Positions 1 through 11,420 of a DNA stretch of 58,000 bases are shown here, in pieces. Source of the stretch: Cryptomeria japonica. Taxonomy: Eukaryota > Streptophyta > Pinopsida > Cupressales > Cupressaceae. Where the stretch lies: NCBI RefSeq assembly GCF_030272615.1, contig NC_081413.1, positions 334,778,302-334,836,301 on the forward strand, read 5' to 3'. The notes under the pieces are model-generated. The model did no database searches. It was not told the origin of the DNA and saw only the letters and a program-made list of their open reading frames with translations. Numbering within the stretch: the first letter of the stretch is position 1; each line of letters begins with the position of its first letter. The translations under genes were made by a program, and so were the position numbers.

Positions 1-1320
1 CCTAACTGCTGCATGAATCCTCTGTTGGGGCCCTTGTTGGGGTTGATTGGCTCTAATTTGTCCTTGCATCCTGGGGCAGTCTCTAGCAAAATGATTTTCC
101 CCGCACATAAAGCATCCGCCTGGAGGACCTCTCCTACCTTGATTTCTAGGGGGATCATTCCTTGTTTCATTTCCCCTGGGTGGATAAGTTATCCTGTTCT
201 GCTGGTCATTCCTGTTATAGTTGCCTCTGTTATCATTGCCCCTGTTATTATTGCCCCTGTTATCATTGCCCCTATTATTGTTGCCCCTGTTATTATCATT
301 TCCATTCCTCTGATATTGATTAGGCGGTGGTCTCCTTTCGGAAGAGTTATTCCTTTGACCTTTGTTGAAATTAGTGTTTCCATTGAATTCTTGCTTCCTT
401 TTGAATGAGTGATTCCCATTATAGTTTCGTCCTGCTAGTGTCTGAATCTTCCTCTCTTGCCTTAGGGACTTTTCAAGTACTTCATTCATATTTCTGGGTC
501 CATGCATGTCAACCTCTGCCCCTATGTTGGTATTCAGCCCCAAAATGAACTTCCTTGCTTGGCCTTCTTCATCCCTTTGGTACATAGGCACATACTTAAG
601 CAACTTGGCGAATTTATCCCAATATTGTTGAACGGATAGGGGCCCTTGACGTAGGTTATGGAATTCTGTCACTTTCTCATCAAAGAACAATTGAGGAAGC
701 CACCTATCTCGAAAATGGTGAACAAATTGATCCCATGTGATTGTATCCCTGTTATACCCATTTTGTTCCTTGGTGTTGGTCCACCAACTAGCCGCCTCCC
801 CTGTGAGTTGATAGGAGCCCCATAAAGCCTTAGTTGTTTCGCTGAAATCTCTTAGCTCAAAATATTTCTCCATTTCATTTAGCCAATTCTCAGCCCCTTC
901 ACCAATCTGCCTCCCATCGAACTTAGGAGGGGTGATTTTCTTCAAATCCTTGGAGAGTTCTAATATGTTATTTTCCTTTCCATTACCCATCACATTTCCT
1001 TGATTGCTACCAGGGTTTCCATTCTCGGTACCACTTCTATTCTCATAGTCATTCTGCCTTTCCCTAAGGTCCTGCAGTGATTGTTCCAGGAAGTTGATTT
1101 TATCTCTTTGTTCGGTTAGAAGGTCGATTATAGCTTGGACCCCATCTCCGTTATTACCTAGGTTGTGTCGATCCTCTTCATGATCTTCCTCGTGGTTTCC
1201 TTCATGGTTTTCCTCATGGCTTTCCTCATGGTTTTCCTCCCTTTGACTCCTAGTACGTCTTCCATTACCCCTTCCTCTTCCTCTTCCTCTTCCTCTTCCT
1301 CTTCCTCTTCCTCTTGCCAT
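1..1320 (-). CDS. gag: Ty3/gypsy Gag, partial (3' end beyond window)
   Basis: Structural capsid/nucleocapsid protein of an LTR retrotransposon. The frame is open from ATG at 1320 to the window edge, about 440 codons. Seen in order: an Arg-Gly repeat right after Met (encoded by the CTTCCT microsatellite at 1273-1312), an acidic Glu/His stretch, a heptad-like segment near residue 60-80, then the capsid domain beginning PPKFDG (about residue 123) with AENWLNEMEKYFEL and the core W..F...F pattern. Asn-Arg-Gly repeats follow (185-320). A zinc knuckle at 76-114 reads C-x2-C-x3-H-x4-C (CFMCGENHFARDC), the variant spacing common in plant gypsy Gag. No stop or frameshift was seen, unlike every other retroelement here, so this is the youngest coding sequence. 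The start is chosen because it lies about 130 bases downstream of the primer-binding site. Protease and pol should lie to the left of the window. Confidence 0.85.
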   Translation of the reverse strand, partial: MARGRGRGRGRGRGRGRGNGRRTRSQREENHEESHEENHEGNHEEDHEEDRHNLGNNGDGVQAIIDLLTEQRDKINFLEQSLQDLRERQNDYENRSGTENGNPGSNQGNVMGNGKENNILELSKDLKKITPPKFDGRQIGEGAENWLNEMEKYFELRDFSETTKALWGSYQLTGEAASWWTNTKEQNGYNRDTITWDQFVHHFRDRWLPQLFFDEKVTEFHNLRQGPLSVQQYWDKFAKLLKYVPMYQRDEEGQARKFILGLNTNIGAEVDMHGPRNMNEVLEKSLRQERKIQTLAGRNYNGNHSFKRKQEFNGNTNFNKGQRNNSSERRPPPNQYQRNGNDNNRGNNNRGNDNRGNNNRGNDNRGNYNRNDQQNRITYPPRGNETRNDPPRNQGRRGPPGGCFMCGENHFARDCPRMQGQIRANQPQQGPQQRIHAAVR

Positions 1321-1452
1321 TCGAGGTTTTACCTGGAAGTTAAATTATGTAGTTAGTTTCTTTCTGAAGAATAAAATTTAATTTCTATTATTGTAAAACA
1401 TTCCCTTAGTTGAATAAATTGAAGTGAGCACAAGGCCTAGATTTGAACCTTT

Positions 1453-1464
1453 GCTCTGATACCA
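1453..1464 (-). other. Primer-binding site, tRNA-iMet type
   Basis: On the minus strand the sequence is TGGTATCAGAGC, complementary to the 3' end of plant initiator tRNA-Met. It lies two bases inside the LTR edge at 1467 and upstream of gag, and so fixes the element orientation as minus. Confidence 0.85.
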
Positions 1465-3143
1465 CATGTAATAACCCACCAAAATTAACCCAACAAAATT
1501 GAGTATTTTTTTTTCTTTTCTTTTATTATGTTTTATTCAATTGCATACTCTGGGCATCCATCCAAATAGGATTGGGCAATCATCCATTCGGGATGAGCTT
1601 CTAACCATACGGGTTAGGCAATTGTCCATACGGGACGTAAATTCCATCTACCCAATACGGGATAGGCATCTACCCATACGGGGTAGGCATCTATCCAAAC
1701 GGGATAGGAGATGCTCTGGCCAGAGACTTAGACTCATCGGGACCATTCGGGTCCTGAGCCACTCACTAAGTACTACATTCTTCTAACAAGAATGCACCGA
1801 GGTCGTCGTCCTTAGGAGTAATAAGAAAAATAACACAAGCTTGAATTCCGCCTCGGAATTTGGCTTAAAGCCTCGGGAAGTCAAGCGAATCCATACGGGA
1901 TTCCTTCCGAGTATGCATTGAATTAAGTTTGATTATCTTATCTTTCAATTAGGATTCTTACTCAACCAAGCCTAGACCCCACCCACGAACGCCTGAGTAC
2001 GAGGGACAACTCCGTCCCAAGACTGCCTACATACCCACTTCGGCGTGGGATCAAGGCGTAAAGTATGTAGTTCTATTTTCTAATCTATGGTTTGATGTAA
2101 ACTGATTTTGTGGGTACGCAACCCTTTCTAGGGTCAGTGTCCCAGACAGTTTCTCTGCGGTTGCTACCCACGAAGGTAGCACTTAAGCGAAGGCTCAAGA
2201 TGGCCTATTGCTTGTGGCCCTAAAAAAAAACTAGATCCTAGTACTTAACATGAACGTCGCCCAATTGCAAATCACCAATATCCCTTCGAGGTGAATAAAT
2301 AAATAAATAAATAAAGTCAATTTCATGAGAGCTCTTAACTAGTCCATCCCTAAGAGGGGTTTACTATGGTTTATCTCAACGGGTGTGAAATTCAATTAAA
2401 AGTTATCTTATTAAATTATCGATCCAAGAGGGATTACCCGCCCCTTGGATTTTTATCTTCCAAATGTCCCTTATTACTCCCCGACGATTTATAGGGACGA
2501 TGCCACAGACGTCGTTAATGCAGCTTTATTAGGCGTTAAGTGCAGTAGTTCAACACGACGGCATTACCCGTAAGCGTGACCCAGAGGCACCATATATACC
2601 GAACGCTGCTAGTTTTGGTTTTCCAACTTCCTTTATTTAGTTTTCTAACTACGAATAACAAAATGAAGCGTAAACAATGGAAGTAACTACCTGAAGTGAA
2701 ATTTGCATAACAAATGAAACTTGCATAATAGTAACTGCATGAAAGATATAATAATTCGCATGCTATGAACGAAAGCAATTAATCCATGATGTAAGATGAC
2801 TTAGGGAGTCCAAAATGACGGTCAAATCTAAATATTTGCAATAAGGTAAGTTAATCTCTAAGGACCAAATCAAGCGTCCCAATATTTCTTAATTTTTTTT
2901 TTTTGAAGAATATAGTCTACGATTTTAAAGTCTATAAGGATAGTTTAATTACAATCATTAATCCCATTTTTAATTGAAAGTCAATATCCTTAAATGTACA
3001 CTAAGGAAAACAAAATCATCACTAAATGTCATTATTATCAACCTTAAAAATTAACTAGATGGTAATTAACTTAGTTTATTATTATCAAAAAAAACAATTT
3101 AAAACTTTCAACTTTAAATTAAAAAAAAATCGAATTTAAAAAA

Positions 3144-3330
3144 AAAAAAAGTTTTTGTTGTAAATACAAAGGGGCTGCGGGGTGGGGACCACGGGTCCCA
3201 TCACCCCTGCGGCCCTGCAGTCGCAGGTCCGCAGGGATGAGGGGATGCCGTGGGCCCCCCCCCGTACCCTGCGACGGTTTATTGAAACCGTCCATGCAGA
3301 CTGCGACCGAGTACGTGGAAAGCCGTGCGT
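3144..3330. other. GC-rich island with hairpin inside the LTR
   Basis: Sharp GC-rich patch in AT-rich surroundings, with repeated CTGCRG and GCGAC words. A perfect 8-bp stem with 4-nt loop (GACGGTTT-ATTG-AAACCGTC) lies at 3273-3292. Possibly an LTR regulatory segment; function unknown. Confidence 0.5.
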
Positions 3331-3396
3331 TACGGAGTTTTAAGGAGATTTTCCTACGTTTGATGGGGTTTTTTTTTCTTGCCTTTGTTCTTTTTA

Positions 3397-3399
<3 letters not shown>

Positions 3400-3434
<35 letters not shown>
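3400..3434. repeat. (TA)n microsatellite
   Basis: Uninterrupted TA dinucleotide run of about 35 bases. Confidence 0.95.
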
Positions 3435-3437
<3 letters not shown>

Positions 3438-4991
3438 TACATAAATGTTATATTATTATTATTATCTTTTTCTTATATCTCATACAGGAGTAATAAATTT
3501 AATTTTAATGAGTTATTGAAGATTACTCAAAGCAGGGTAATAAATTTCAGAGGTAAAATGAAGCAGAAACCAGAGGATTTTTTTTCTCATTTCTTTGTTT
3601 TTCTACAGGGAAATACATTTACAGATAAAGAGAGTTTAATTCTTTTCTCCATTTCTTCTGTTTCCTACACAGGGAAAACTTATTCACAGAGAAAGGAATT
3701 CATTTCTCTACACAGGAAAAATCTCATTCACAGAGAGGGTTATCCATTTCTTTGCACAGGGAAAATTCGTTCACAGAGAGAGGAGATTTATTTATACACA
3801 CAGGGAGATCTAATTTTTATCAAAATAAAATGAATCTAATTTCCATTTACTCTGAAACTAATTTCTTATCAGAATTAAAAAGAAGAATTTCATTCTACAA
3901 AATCTGAAACAATTTTCTTATCAAACAATGAAAAATAAATCTAAAACTAATGAATCTTATTTTCAAAAATGAATCCCATTCTAAAAAAAATCTGAGACAG
4001 ATATCTTATCAAACAATGAATAATAAATCTAAAACTAATGAATCTTATTTTCAAAAAAATGAATCTCATTCTAAAAAAATCTGAGACAGATATCTTATCA
4101 AAACAATGAATTTTATTCTCTAAAATCGGAAACTAAAAATTTAAACAATGAATCTTATTTCAAAAAAAATGAATTTCATTCTACAAAAATCTGAAACAAT
4201 TTTCTTATCAAAACAATGAATTTTATTTTCTAAAAATCTGAAACTACATTCTTATCAAAAATTTAAACAATGAATCTTATTTAACAATAAATCTCATTAT
4301 TTACAAAATCTTAGGGACTAATTTCATATCAAGAAATTTCAACAATGAATCTTATTTAAATCTTGACTCTCATTTTCTACAAAATCTAAACTAATTCTTT
4401 AACAAAGTACAAATAAATTTCGTACTCATAATTAATCTACTAAAATCTAATCTACCATAAAAATGAGATGCATGAACTAAGTTGGAGGAACCTGGATGCT
4501 TGAAGATGGTGTGGAGTCTTCCTTTATCCTCCAAGTTGAAGAGAAAATCCTCCCAACAAAACCTTGGCTGCAAATGAAAAATGGACTACAAAGGAGAAAT
4601 TGCAGAATTTCTTATGGAATAGCTAACTTTTCTTTTGAAACTTGTACCTATTTTATAAAAGAAATTTCAAATTCCCACTACCTAATTGTTAATTGGAAAA
4701 AAAGAGATTCTCTCCCAATTTTGGCCTCCATGCAAATTAATTGGGCTTAGTGGGAGGAGTTACATGCAAGGAGGTGGAGAAGCCTCTAGAAGCTTCTTAT
4801 TCCTCCTACAACATGTGCCTTAAATTGGGTGAGGGAAATTAAATAACTAATTTAAAATATATATGCATTTTCCATGTGTGTGTGGTTTATTAATTTATTC
4901 CCTTACAATATTCATTCAATAATTCATCCAAAGAGTATAAATAGAGTTTTGTATTTTAAATCAAAAAAAGTGATAAAGGAGGGTTGTGACA

Positions 4992-5785
4992 CCTCTCTTT
5001 CCCATTTATTATTTATAATTTATAATTTAATTTAGATAGTCAATAAATATATAATTTAATTTAGATTTTGAAACCATGTGTCTTTATAGTTTAGCAAACA
5101 CTTCAATTGGTGCTCTAAAATTAACAAACTTGTCTTTTGTGTCTTCAGCAATAGGCTCTTTTTGTTTTATCCTTAGAAAGGGACCTACCTCCTGAGTAGC
5201 CCTTAAGGCTTGGTGAGAGGGAACAACCCAAAGTGGTAACAAGCTAAAGCCAATCTCTTCCAAGCCACTATAAATAAATGTGTTTGTGATGAAAGTTGCA
5301 AGCAATGGGTGTTACATGCAGCTATAATGGCATTATAACTCCCCATTAACCTATAAAGTGCAACCTCTATAGGCTAGGAGGCCTTCCATTTAATGGAGCA
5401 TAACACGATGTTGATTATAGCCACCTGAACGGATGCCCTTACTAGACACCTTTTGTGTTAGAATCCAAAAATCTTCTAGTTGTTGGCGCAAGAGATCAGA
5501 CCTCTAAAGCGGCTCACATTCTTACGATTCTTAGTAGAGATACAAAGTTTTCCACAAGGATTTTTCATGGGGACTGGTGCTTGGCTGCCCTAGAGAAGTG
5601 AGTGTTGTGGAGGGGAGCCAATGGGGTCAAGCACCCAAGTATGCACTCTGAATTGTGTAGCTCGAGGTAACCCCTCAAGTAAGATTCAACAACTACTGTC
5701 TCGTCTGGCCCTAGGATTTGTGCTTGCATGATCAAAACAACAAACACTTTCAAACAAACAAACATTATGTCTTCTTTGTTTTCAA
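4992..5785 (+). mobile_element. Relic of a Tat-like retrotransposon leader
   Basis: Around 5150-5310 the words CCTACCTCCTGAGTAGCCCTT, GTGAGAGGGAACAACC and CCACTATAAATAAATGTG follow the same order and spacing as CTGCCCTCCCGAGGGG, TGTGAGGGGAACGACC and CCACTATAAAATAAGC in the leader of the plus-strand element at 56190-56320. I read it as a diverged fragment of that leader in plus orientation. The rest (5330-5785) has no recognisable gene. Confidence 0.4.
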
Positions 5786-6640
5786 GTGTATGCAAAAATA
5801 TTTCACATTATACTTGAGTCCCCTTAAAACCTATATTATGTGATACTAGGACCTATTATGTGATATTAAAACCAATTATCTATGTTACTACCTATCTTAA
5901 ATATGACATAATAGAACCCATTATGACTTAGTAGGTCTTATTGTGACTTAATAACATGATCATGTATGCAATTTAAACATTTCACATTATATAGTTGAGT
6001 TTGGGCCTTAAGAGGTCTATATTTATGATATATTAGGGCCTATTATGTACATGTGATAAATTAATGACCTATTATTGCATAATTTAGGTCCTAATATTTG
6101 CATAATATCTAGGTCTTAAGGGGAGTCAAGTATAATGTGAAATGTTTTTGCATATGTGGTCTTGTATTAAGTCATAAAATTAATAAGACCTATTATGTCA
6201 TATTTTAGGTTCTAACTTGTATCATATTTAAGACATGTACTTAATTTCATGTGATAGGTCCTTTAATATCACATAATGTATCTGTCTTAAGGGGAATCAA
6301 GTATATTAATGTGAAATGTTTTTGCATACGTGGTCATATTAATTAATAATAAGGCCTATTATATGATATTAGGACTTATTACATTGATTATAGGTCTTAA
6401 ATGTGACATAAATTTAGAATGGGTATTATGTCGAAATAGGTTCTATTTATATGACTTCTCGTATGCAAAAACATTTCACATTATACTCAAGAGTCCCCTT
6501 AAGATAGGTATATTATGCAGATCATATTAGGACAGGTATTACATGTGATATTAGAAGGTCTTTTATGCAATAATAGGTCTTAAATACATGACATTATAGT
6601 CCACCTGTTATGACATAATTTTTAAATGTCTTGAAAATTT
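5786..6640. repeat. Palindrome-rich subterminal array, E1 left
   Basis: A roughly 50-bp word occurs in both orientations. Forward copies lie at about 6113-6161 and 6284-6335 (CTTAAGGGGARTCAAGTAT, then GTGAAATGTTTTTGCATA). Reverse copies lie at 5788-5832, 5962-6018 and 6461-6507 (TATGCAAAAAYATTTCACAT, then GAGTCCCCTTAA). Between them are RGGTCYTATTATGTGATATTA words. Opposed copies can fold into long hairpins. The array sits directly upstream of ORF1 and ends about 15 bases before its first recognisable codons. Confidence 0.65.
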
Positions 6641-7546
6641 GGTTTCAAATTAAACTTGGAATTTTGTTGCATTAAAAATATTCTTTGTCATCTTAAATTA
6701 TGTGCAGAACGGGCTCAAGAAGAAGGGAGTTCTGAAGCAGGAGTCGAGGCAAACAAACCTGTTGAAGAACACAATATAGTTGATGAACATAGGGAGGAGC
6801 TTATCCAAGTTGAACCAATGGAGGTTGAAGGAGAGGGGTCAGGCTCCTTACCTCCTACCACTTGTATGGATGAGCATATTGTGGATCTAGCTAAACAGGT
6901 GAACAGAAATATTTCTTATAAAAATTTAGATCATTTACTTGAAATGGATGTGGATGAGTTGAAACGTCTCAGTGAAGAACCTAGACATACTAAAAGGAGG
7001 TCAATGAATAAAAGTGCAAAAGAAATAATGTCTCATTTCAACAATCTTGATACTACACTAGAAAAAGCTCAATTGTTATCAATTGTACTTACTCGTAAAG
7101 ACTTAATAGATCCACTGAAATTGTTGGGTATAGATACAACAAGTCAAAAGAGGAAAACTTCTCAGCTACAAAAATCTATTGTTGATAATGTTAAGAAAGG
7201 TTTGGTGAACATTGGTAAAAAATATCAAACAATAGATAAGACCATTTCAAGAAGAGTGATGTTGACATCTTTAGTAAATGAAAGATTTCCTCAAAAAAGG
7301 CAAATCTCTTCACTATCATCTGAGTTTGGTTTTAGTTCAAGGACAATATTAAAATATGTTAAAAGGAGAAAGAGTTTGGATGATACTACCTCAGAAGGGA
7401 ATTGGGCAATTATGTGTAGAGCTCCTCATTCTGATAGAATTGAAGATGTTGTTAGGAACTTTGTGACAAGTTTTTGGAATGATAATACTCATCCTTCATC
7501 AAATAGTAGAGATGTTATCAAGAAAAGGATTGGTCCTGGTTGTTAT

Positions 7547-8585
7547 TGTCATGCTCTGTGAAGTGTACTTGTACCTGCAAACACAATGCACTCAATAAAT
7601 CATTACAAGCAATGGTTAGTAAATTGAAACAATGAAAGACAAAACCATAGCTAATCGACTTATTGCCTCCTAGTAAATGTGAGTATGAAAATGCTCTCAG
7701 ATCTGATTATGCATATTCCAGTGACTTGACTACACTTAGATGGAGGATTTGAATGATGAAGATGCATGATCTAGCAAGAATAGCATGATTAAGCTATATG
7801 AATTCATGATTGATCTAGAAAATAAGCTAGAATGAAGATGCAATTAAGCTAAAATTGAGCATGATAACATTGCTAAAAATGATAAACTAGAAGCTAGATG
7901 CCTATAGTAACAATGCTTGAATGCAAATGAGATGAATCAAATGATATGCAAGAATGATATTAAATTGGGACCCTTTGTGCTCCAAAATGAGGTCTATTTA
8001 TAGGATTTTCCAAGGCTAGGGGTGAGGTGGCAAGAATCAACGATCAAGATTGATCTGAAGATATCAATGGTTAAATTGGAGGAGGTTGGCAAAGGGGGTT
8101 GGATTAAAGGGAACATCTGTCATCTCTATGGTGACAAGTGTCCAGAGGCTTCTAGAAGAGGTTAGATGAAAGGGAACACTTAGTGACAAGTGTCACAAGG
8201 TTCTAGAAGATGTTGGATAAAAGGGGACATGGTGGTAGGTAGAATGGGTTAGGTTTAGGAGTGGTAGAAGTTAGGAGAATTTGAATTTAAAAATTCAAAT
8301 AATAGGAAAAGGATAATTAATTTCAACAACTCATGAATTTGATTTGTTTTAATTAATTAAAGGATTTTAGAAGAATGATTTTATGGGGGGAATTAATTAA
8401 TTTGAATTAATTAATTGAAGGGGATGAAATGAACCTATTAAATAAATCCTTAGATTTATTAATAAGTAGATAAAAGGGGAAATTTAATCAAACTGCTTAG
8501 TGAATTCAATTAAATTAGGGAGGGAGATTAATTAAATAATTGCTTATTTAATTAATTATCTTTAGACCATTTTTAGGTGTATACA
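7547..8585 (-). repeat. 3' LTR of the Tat-like element
   Basis: 1039 bp, TGTCAT...TGTATACA on the plus strand, nearly identical to 19806-20844. On the minus strand a TATA box (CCTATAAATAGACC) lies at about 8004-7991. Confidence 0.93.
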
Positions 8586-8600
8586 TTTTGCCCCTCTTTG
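8586..8600 (-). other. Polypurine tract
   Basis: Minus strand CAAAGAGGGGCAAAA directly abuts the 3' LTR: the standard primer for plus-strand DNA synthesis. Confidence 0.85.
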
Positions 8601-10266
8601 AAGCGAGGTGTGATGACGCGTTGATTCAAAGAATAATCTCATTTTGATGATGATATTGGTTTGATAGAATGCCCCAGCTCTTGATTGCTAAATTCTGGTA
8701 TGATGATGCCCCCTCGGGAGATCAATTGAAATAATTGATCTTTGGAGTTTTTGCGAGATTGATATCCTGATAGATTTGATTTGATTTTTGCAAATGTGAT
8801 TTCTTTGATTAGGTTGATTTCTTAGATTGTAAGATTGAAAAATCTGGATTGATTAGACTGATAAGATCAAAATTCGGTCTGGTTTTAGGAAGGATTCATC
8901 CTGTATAAGACAACGATGATCAAAGTGTCTAGTTTCAGGAAGGATTCATCATGTATAAGACATGATCAGAACGTTTGGTTTCAGGAAGGATACATCTTGT
9001 ATAAGACATGAATCAGAATCAGATCGTTTGGTTTCAAGAAGGATACATCTTGTATAAGATGTGATAGAATTGATTAGGTTTGATTGATTGATTTGATTTG
9101 ATAAGGTTGATAGATTGACAGTTTGTTGATATCAGGTTGTAGAAATATTTGGATATGCTGATTATTGATTCTGTTTGAGAGAGATAGCATAAGATTTGGG
9201 CTACATTGATAATATCATGAGAGAAATGAGTCATCAGTCTGATTGTGTATACACTTGTGATGATACTTTGATGATTCTTGTGATAGATTTAACCTTGGAT
9301 AAAAGGAGCTTGTAGGATCCCATGCAAGAATTAAATGCAAATTAAAATGCAATGAGATGCAAACTACGACCGGACCAGTCACTGGATTATTGCATTTTTG
9401 TCATCATTGAGATTTTTGAAATGTGGGAAGTGAGTGCAAACATCGATGGTATAATTAAACCATGATGACCTGAGCACTTATTTCTTGGATTTTGATATAG
9501 CAAGTTAACACAAGCATCGAGGTATAATTGAACTGAGATGACTTGAGTGTTGCTTGTGTAAAACAAGCAGTATTAATCATTTCAATACGCAAATCAGAAA
9601 TGTCTTCAATGATATTCTGATGATCATGTCCTGAGACAAATTTGCACATATTAATGATTAATTTTCAGACAACAGACAAGAAAAATATCACGTTTCTTCC
9701 TTGTTCCTCTAGTCAATGACATCTTGGAGTCACTCAGAAATCATGATAGTGAAAAGCAATTATAGAAAAGTTGAACAATCATGTTATAATCATTATCCAA
9801 AAAGATACTATCCATTGAAAAGTGTGTGATGTGCTTAGATTGACTTCGTGATAACTTGATAGTTGATAGTTTGATCTAGTGTTCAACGTTGGATGTGTCT
9901 CATTTTTCCGCTTGATAAGAGTTGCCTAACTATTTGTTCTACATGTTTGATTAAGATCAAAATGATCTAGAGTTTGCCCCCAGCTAGGTGTAGGATTTTG
10001 CCCCAATCCTAGAAATAGAGTTGTTATGATATATCCAATGATCCAAACCATGGTGAGAGATTAGCTTAGGATGCTTGCGTATGTACAAATGCTTAAGATG
10101 GATATGGAAATTGCTGATAGAAAATGAATGCAAGCGGAAAAATGCATGAACTAATAGATGGAAGAGCTAGCGGACATATAGCACCTGTTTGTCAGGTTTT
10201 CACCATCTTTTTTTATTGCACTTTTTCTAATATTTGATTTTTTTCTTTCTTTTTCTTTTTCACTTT
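8601..10266 (-). other. 3' noncoding region of the Tat-like element
   Basis: No gene seen. At 8875-9065 four imperfect direct repeats of about 45-60 bp share GGTTTCAGGAAGGATWCATC and TGTATAAGA. Similar words (TTATACAKGATAGAT, TCCTGAAACCA) recur in opposite orientation near 57730-57830 in the plus-strand relative, where they lie upstream of gag. Confidence 0.6.
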
Positions 10267-11330
10267 TTAGGATTTTTCTGCTTTTTCAATGTTTTTGATT
10301 TTTTCTGATTTTTCACTGTTTTTTATTTTTTCTGATTTTTCAGACATAAATTTCTTTAGGTGCATGCTACCGATAGGTTCCTCTAGCTAATCTTCATCCT
10401 ATGTTGATAGCTGATATGCTCCTGACCCAAATATTATTGTGACCACAAACGGACCTAACCAGTTTAGTTCAAACTTTCCTTTGCGTGGATTTTCCTTTAG
10501 CACTAGTTCTCCCACTTGAAAGATTTGTGGTTTAACCTTATGATTATAACATCAGCACATTCTTTGCTGATATACCTTTAGATCAAAGGCATTTTGCCTT
10601 TGTTCATGAATTAGTTCTAACTCTTGCAGTCTAGATAATCTTTGTTCTACATCTGGGATGAGACCTTTTAGTGATACACGTAGAGAGGGTATCTCTACTT
10701 CGATTGGCAATATGGCTTCTGATCCATATACAAGAGAGAAAGGTGTGGCACATGTCGGTGTGTGGATACTAGTCTGGTAGGCCCAGCGAGCAGGGTTTAG
10801 TTGAATATGCCTATCTCTTCCAGCATCATTCACTGTATTTTTGAGGATTTTCAGAATAGTTTTGTTAGATGCTTCTGCCTGCCCATTTCCCTATGGATAA
10901 TATGGTGTGGAGAATCTGTGCTGTATTTTGAACTTCTCACATAGCTCTTGTACATATTGATTCTTGAATGGTCACCCATTATCAATGATAATGGTCATTG
11001 GTATTCCATAGCGACAGATGATGTAATTCAAGATAAATGCAGCGATTTGTTTTCCTGTGATGTTGATGAGAGGTACCACCTCAGTCCATTTTGTAAAATA
11101 TTCTATAGCTACCAGGATGAATTTGTGACCATTAGATGAAGAAAGATTTATCTTTCCTACCAGATCAAGACCCCATTGACAAAAATGCCAAGATGTTTCT
11201 AAAGCATGAAGTTCTTGTGCTGGTGCATGAATCAAATTCCCATGGATTTGATATTGTTTGCATGTTCTTGCTATTTTAAAAGCTTCTCGTTCCATAGCCG
11301 GCCAATAATAGCCCAAGTGTATGAGTTTTT
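10267..11330 (-). pseudogene. Integrase region of Tat-like pol, decayed
   Basis: Integrates the cDNA into host chromatin. The zinc-binding end survives partly (GYYWPAMEREAF, CKQYQIHG near 11316-11230). The catalytic core shows WGLDLVGKI (first Asp), YGIPMTIIIDNG (second Asp, about 10975) and GNGQAEASNK with the Glu at 10873-10875. A stop lies just before GNGQAE. After 10833 the GKI..W..GPF-type C-terminal domain is readable (FQVGELVLKENPRKGKFELN), then a Lys/Glu-rich tail made from repeated TTTTTCTGATTTTTC sequence (10200-10380). There is a frameshift relative to the RNase H part at about 11330-11420. Stops make it inactive. Confidence 0.8.
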
Positions 11331-11420
11331 TCGAAAGGGTAAGACCACTTGAATGAGTGCCACAAATGCCATTACAGACTTCGTGTAAGGCCTTCTTGGA
11401 TTCTTCTTGTTCAAGACATC

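Larger units (their letters stand above)
1467..4991 (-). mobile_element. Probable 5' LTR (about 3.5 kb) of the minus-strand gypsy element
   Basis: The inner edge is firm: TGTAATAACC on the plus strand, next to the tRNA-Met primer site. The outer edge is inferred at 4991, where the minus strand begins TGTCACAACC. This gives the short imperfect inverted termini usual for LTRs (TGT..AACC / GGTT..ACA). At 3.5 kb this is long for a plant gypsy LTR, so a nested insertion is possible. Inside are imperfect GGGATAGGCATCTACCC-type repeats (1560-1710), a GC island (3144-3330), a TA run (3400-3434) and AATGAATCTTATTT-type direct repeats (3890-4360). The second LTR is outside the window, so length cannot be confirmed. 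No coding sequence recognised. Confidence 0.5.

Noticed and set aside
189-419. 76-codon minus frame with MITGAIITGA repeats
   Set aside because: Shadow of the Asn-Arg-Gly repeat of the real gag frame.
1165-1356. Plus-strand frame with poly-serine
   Set aside because: Antisense of the RG/acidic start of gag, from the CTTCCT microsatellite.
4930-4950. Plus-strand TATAAATAG as a gene promoter
   Set aside because: No plus-strand gene follows and the surrounding LTR is minus oriented.
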